A DNA stretch of 64,000 nucleotides from CAWAPS01 sp963783945 (GTDB lineage Bacteria; Actinomycetota; Acidimicrobiia; Acidimicrobiales; Palsa-688). Under the pieces are notes generated by a model. It did no database searches. It saw only the letters and a program-made list of their open reading frames with translations, and was not told the origin of the DNA. Shown one piece after another: positions 62,107 to 64,000 of the stretch (its first letter is position 1; each line of letters starts with the position of its first letter). The stretch lies in assembly GCA_963783945.1 (NCBI GenBank), contig CAWAPS010000006.1:310001-374000 (forward strand), in the 5' to 3' direction. The position numbers and the translations under genes are program-made.

Positions 62107-62161
62107 CGGCCTCGTCGAGTGCGCCCGACTGCGCAGACCGCTCGACGAACCCATAAGTGGT

Positions 62162-62193
62162 GACTACAATATAGTTGTGACTACAATGTAGTC
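62162..62193 (+). promoter_or_regulatory. Twin palindromic operators of the antitoxin-toxin operon
   Basis: A perfect palindrome GACTACAATGTAGTC (62179-62193) touches the GTG start at 62194. A near-identical, imperfect copy GACTACAATATAGTT lies 17 bases upstream (62162-62176) and contains a TATAGT -10-like box. The spacing suits two ribbon-helix-helix dimers side by side. No ribosome site precedes the GTG, so the mRNA may be leaderless. Confidence 0.65.
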
Positions 62194-62619
62194 GTGACTC
62201 ATCCGATGTCCGTCCGCTTCCATGATGGTCGACTGGCCGAACGGCTCAAGTCCGAGGCTCAGGCGCGCGGTACCTCGGCCTCCGCCCTGGCCGAAGAACT
62301 GATCGACGAAGGCCTCCGAGTTCGTAGACACCCATTGGTGAGCTTCCGCGACGGACCCGCCGGCCGGCGCGCCTCCCTGATCAGCGGTCCCGACATCTGG
62401 GAAGTAATAGCCGGTGTCGTCGGCGGCGACGTCGCCCCCGCCAAGCGGATTGACAGAGCGGTCAAGTTGTTCGGACTACGTCGTGAGCAGATCGACGCGG
62501 CCCTCGCCTACTACGCCGAGTTCACCGAAGAGATCGACTTCTTGATCACGACCAACCGAGCCGCCGCGGACGAGGCCGAAGCCCTGTGGCGCCGCCAGCA
62601 AGACCTCCTGGCCGGGTGA
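62194..62619 (+). CDS. Ribbon-helix-helix type antitoxin
   Basis: The 141-residue protein begins with MSVRFHDGRLAERLKSEAQA and ARGTSASALAEELIDEGLR, a CopG/Arc-like ribbon-helix-helix DNA-binding region. It is followed by a DUF433-like acidic helical part. The start may be GTG 62194 or ATG 62206. It is coupled by GTGA to a PIN-like toxin gene and probably represses its own promoter through the adjoining palindromes. Confidence 0.78.
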   Translation: MTHPMSVRFHDGRLAERLKSEAQARGTSASALAEELIDEGLRVRRHPLVSFRDGPAGRRASLISGPDIWEVIAGVVGGDVAPAKRIDRAVKLFGLRREQIDAALAYYAEFTEEIDFLITTNRAAADEAEALWRRQQDLLAG

Positions 62620-62975
62620 AGCTGCTGCTCGACACCCACCACTCCCGCCTGGCAGGTGAACGGCTCCGACGCGACGGTCACGACGTCGAAGCTGCTGCTG
62701 ACGATCAGATGCTCGCCTCCATACCCGACGAAGAACTTCTAAGAGCGGCTACCAGAGCCGGCCGGGCGGTGGTCACCGAGAACGCCAGGGATTCTGACCG
62801 AATCATCCGAACCTGGGCCATGACCGGCGAGCACCATGCCGGCGTCGTGTTCACCTCACCCCGCCGATACCACCGAGGTACCGGTGCCTACCCGGCCAAC
62901 CTGGTCGCCGCGCTCAAGAAGTTGCTGGACGACGCCCGACCACTGGAACAAGACTGGGTTCTTTGGCTCCCGTAA
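62616..62975 (+). CDS. DUF5615/PIN-like toxin
   Basis: The 119-residue protein starts at GTG 62616, overlapping the antitoxin stop as GTGA. It opens KLLLDTHHSRLAGERLRRDG with the first PIN-like Asp. Acidic residues follow in IPDEELLRAA and TENARDSDRI, giving the metal-binding cluster typical of DUF5615 PIN-like ribonucleases. It would cleave RNA when the antitoxin is lost. Confidence 0.8.
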   Translation: MKLLLDTHHSRLAGERLRRDGHDVEAAADDQMLASIPDEELLRAATRAGRAVVTENARDSDRIIRTWAMTGEHHAGVVFTSPRRYHRGTGAYPANLVAALKKLLDDARPLEQDWVLWLP

Positions 62976-63714
62976 GCACACCGCTCGTCTGAGCCGGCGG
63001 GCTACCGCACGACGTCCGGGCTGATGCAACGCCCGCCCACCGTCATCGCAGGGGTCGTCGGATTCCATTTACCGGCCCTTCCCAAATCAGTGGGAAGGGG
63101 TGCTTGGGGCTTGGGGCTTGGGTGGTGTGCCTCTGCATCGCACCGGGGGGAGCGGTCAAGAACGGACCGGCGATTGACGCTCCATAGGGCGATCGATTAT
63201 CCTCAGGCGCTGCAAAAGAGTTCGTTATCCACCGACCTCCCAGGACTGCTCGGGGACGCATTTCGGCTGGATGCCTGGAGGATCGTGTGAGCAAGCAGGG
63301 AGCGCTGCTCGTAAGGATGCCACAAGACCTCAATACGGTTGCAAGGTACCAGTATCCCGAGTGGTCGTGAGACGATTATTGCAGCCTCGGAATTTGCTGG
63401 GAGGACGTGTCGTCGCAGTAGGAACTTCGTCGGCGGGCGTGACGGTGCCTGAGTTCGGGCGTGAGCCCGCAGCGGCCCATGAGTGCGCATCGGCGGCAAA
63501 GGATTCAGCGGTGGTCGAGAGCCCACGGGTTGTCGAGCAGGCCGAAGCTGGCGTCCTATCCAGTTGACGAGGGTTCGACCTACGACGTCGTGTACACCCT
63601 GCCGTCGCCGGCTGCACTGCAGACGAGTTCACCGGCAGGCCCGGAGAAAGCCCTCGGTCAGCTCGGGCTCAGTGATGGGAACCGCGAGAGAACGCCAACG
63701 GAAGGAAAAGGAAC
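62976..63714. other. Gene-free interval with a hairpin
   Basis: This 740-base gap between the toxin and the final CoA transferase gene contains the hairpin at 63076-63099, followed by a short GGGGCTT repeat (63104-63121). Several frames of 60-120 codons cross it, but none has a convincing start or family. Confidence 0.5.
63076..63099. terminator. Perfect 9-bp hairpin after the toxin operon
   Basis: CCCTTCCCA (63076-63084) pairs exactly with TGGGAAGGG (63091-63099) around AATCAG. It lies 100 bases after the toxin stop. No clear T-tract follows on the plus strand, so termination is possible but not certain. Confidence 0.5.
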
Positions 63715-64000
63715 GTGCAGCCACTGCCCCCATTGGGCTTGGACCGGCTAGTTGTCGTCGACCTGGGACACGGCATCGACGGAAACTATTGCACCAAGCT
63801 GCTCGCCGACGCAGGAGCGAAGGTCATCAAGGTGGAGCCGCCATCCGGTGACCCGCTCCGGACACGACGACTGTTCGGAGACCATGTCGAGCGGGAGGGA
63901 ACCGGGTCGCGGCTATTCCGATTCCTGGCCTGCTCTAAGGCGAGCGTCGTGGTGGATGTCGGACTAGAGGCTGACCGTGAGCTTCTCCGAGCCCTCCTTC
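63715..64000 (+). CDS. CaiB/BaiF CoA transferase, 3' truncated by window edge
   Basis: The gene starts at GTG 63715 after GGAAGGAAAAGGAAC and stays open to the last base, giving 95 residues. It has the type III CoA-transferase N-terminus: LDRLVVVDLGHGIDGNYCTK, followed by LLADAGAKVIKVEPPSGDPL, the hallmark of the family. It would move CoA between carboxylic acids. It is independent of the double-domain enzyme at 35026 and matches its second domain better than its first. Confidence 0.85.
   Translation, partial: MQPLPPLGLDRLVVVDLGHGIDGNYCTKLLADAGAKVIKVEPPSGDPLRTRRLFGDHVEREGTGSRLFRFLACSKASVVVDVGLEADRELLRALL

Noticed and set aside
63271..63567. A 98-codon plus-strand frame before the last CoA transferase.
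   Set aside because: No ribosome site and no family similarity that I can recognise.

Overview
This is a 64 kb stretch of high-GC chromosomal DNA. Gene content and style point to an actinobacterium: frequent GTG starts, 4-bp ATGA/GTGA stop/start overlaps, ANTAR and DUF2505 proteins, 13E12/DUF222 HNH nucleases, a mycobacterial-type SOS box, and many flavin monooxygenases, P450s and CoA transferases. An Acidimicrobiia-like soil or water organism is plausible, but that is inference. No rRNA, tRNA, CRISPR array, IS element or prophage was found. The first and last genes run off the window.

Layout: (1) 0-5.3 kb: partial amidohydrolase, secreted BNR-repeat protein, DUF2505 protein, crotonase. (2) 5.5-11.5 kb: three luciferase-like flavin monooxygenases (one frameshifted), a cysteine-dioxygenase-like cupin and a Rieske oxygenase, with a possible attenuator before the Rieske gene. 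(3) 11.8-19.6 kb, minus strand: four-gene operon of DUF2126-transglutaminase, circularly permuted ATP-grasp/alpha-E protein, second transglutaminase and zinc metallopeptidase, with a divergent GAF-ANTAR regulator. (4) 20.9-30.8 kb, defence and stress island: zinc-ribbon protein, SOS-box-controlled DUF222/HNH protein, ParD-like/zeta toxin-antitoxin pair and a complete type I Wadjet system (jetABCD). (5) 30.8-46.4 kb: catabolic genes. These are a Rieske oxygenase, a dienelactone hydrolase, a long minus-strand operon (thiolase, DUF35, crotonase, acyl-CoA ligase, amidohydrolase, double CoA transferase, tannase-like hydrolase) and a plus-strand group (aldo/keto reductase, P450, SDR). (6) 46.6-60 kb: two amidohydrolases, a DUF308 membrane protein, two orphan substrate-binding lipoproteins, gene debris, an EthD-like/epimerase/P450 group and an E1 alpha/beta pair. 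(7) 60.2-64 kb: coiled-coil protein, HNH nuclease, a second toxin-antitoxin pair with palindromic operators, and the start of a CoA transferase.

The catabolic genes fit oxidation and CoA-dependent breakdown of hydrophobic ring or side-chain compounds; the substrate cannot be read from sequence. Two features run through the whole window. At least five genes carry a single-base frameshift. Short perfect tandem repeats of 6-20 bp, each with a different unit, sit at gene borders or in protein linkers at a dozen places. Wadjet and the ATP-grasp/transglutaminase operon are known families. The repeats, the SOS-box nuclease promoter and the candidate attenuator are the least explained signals.
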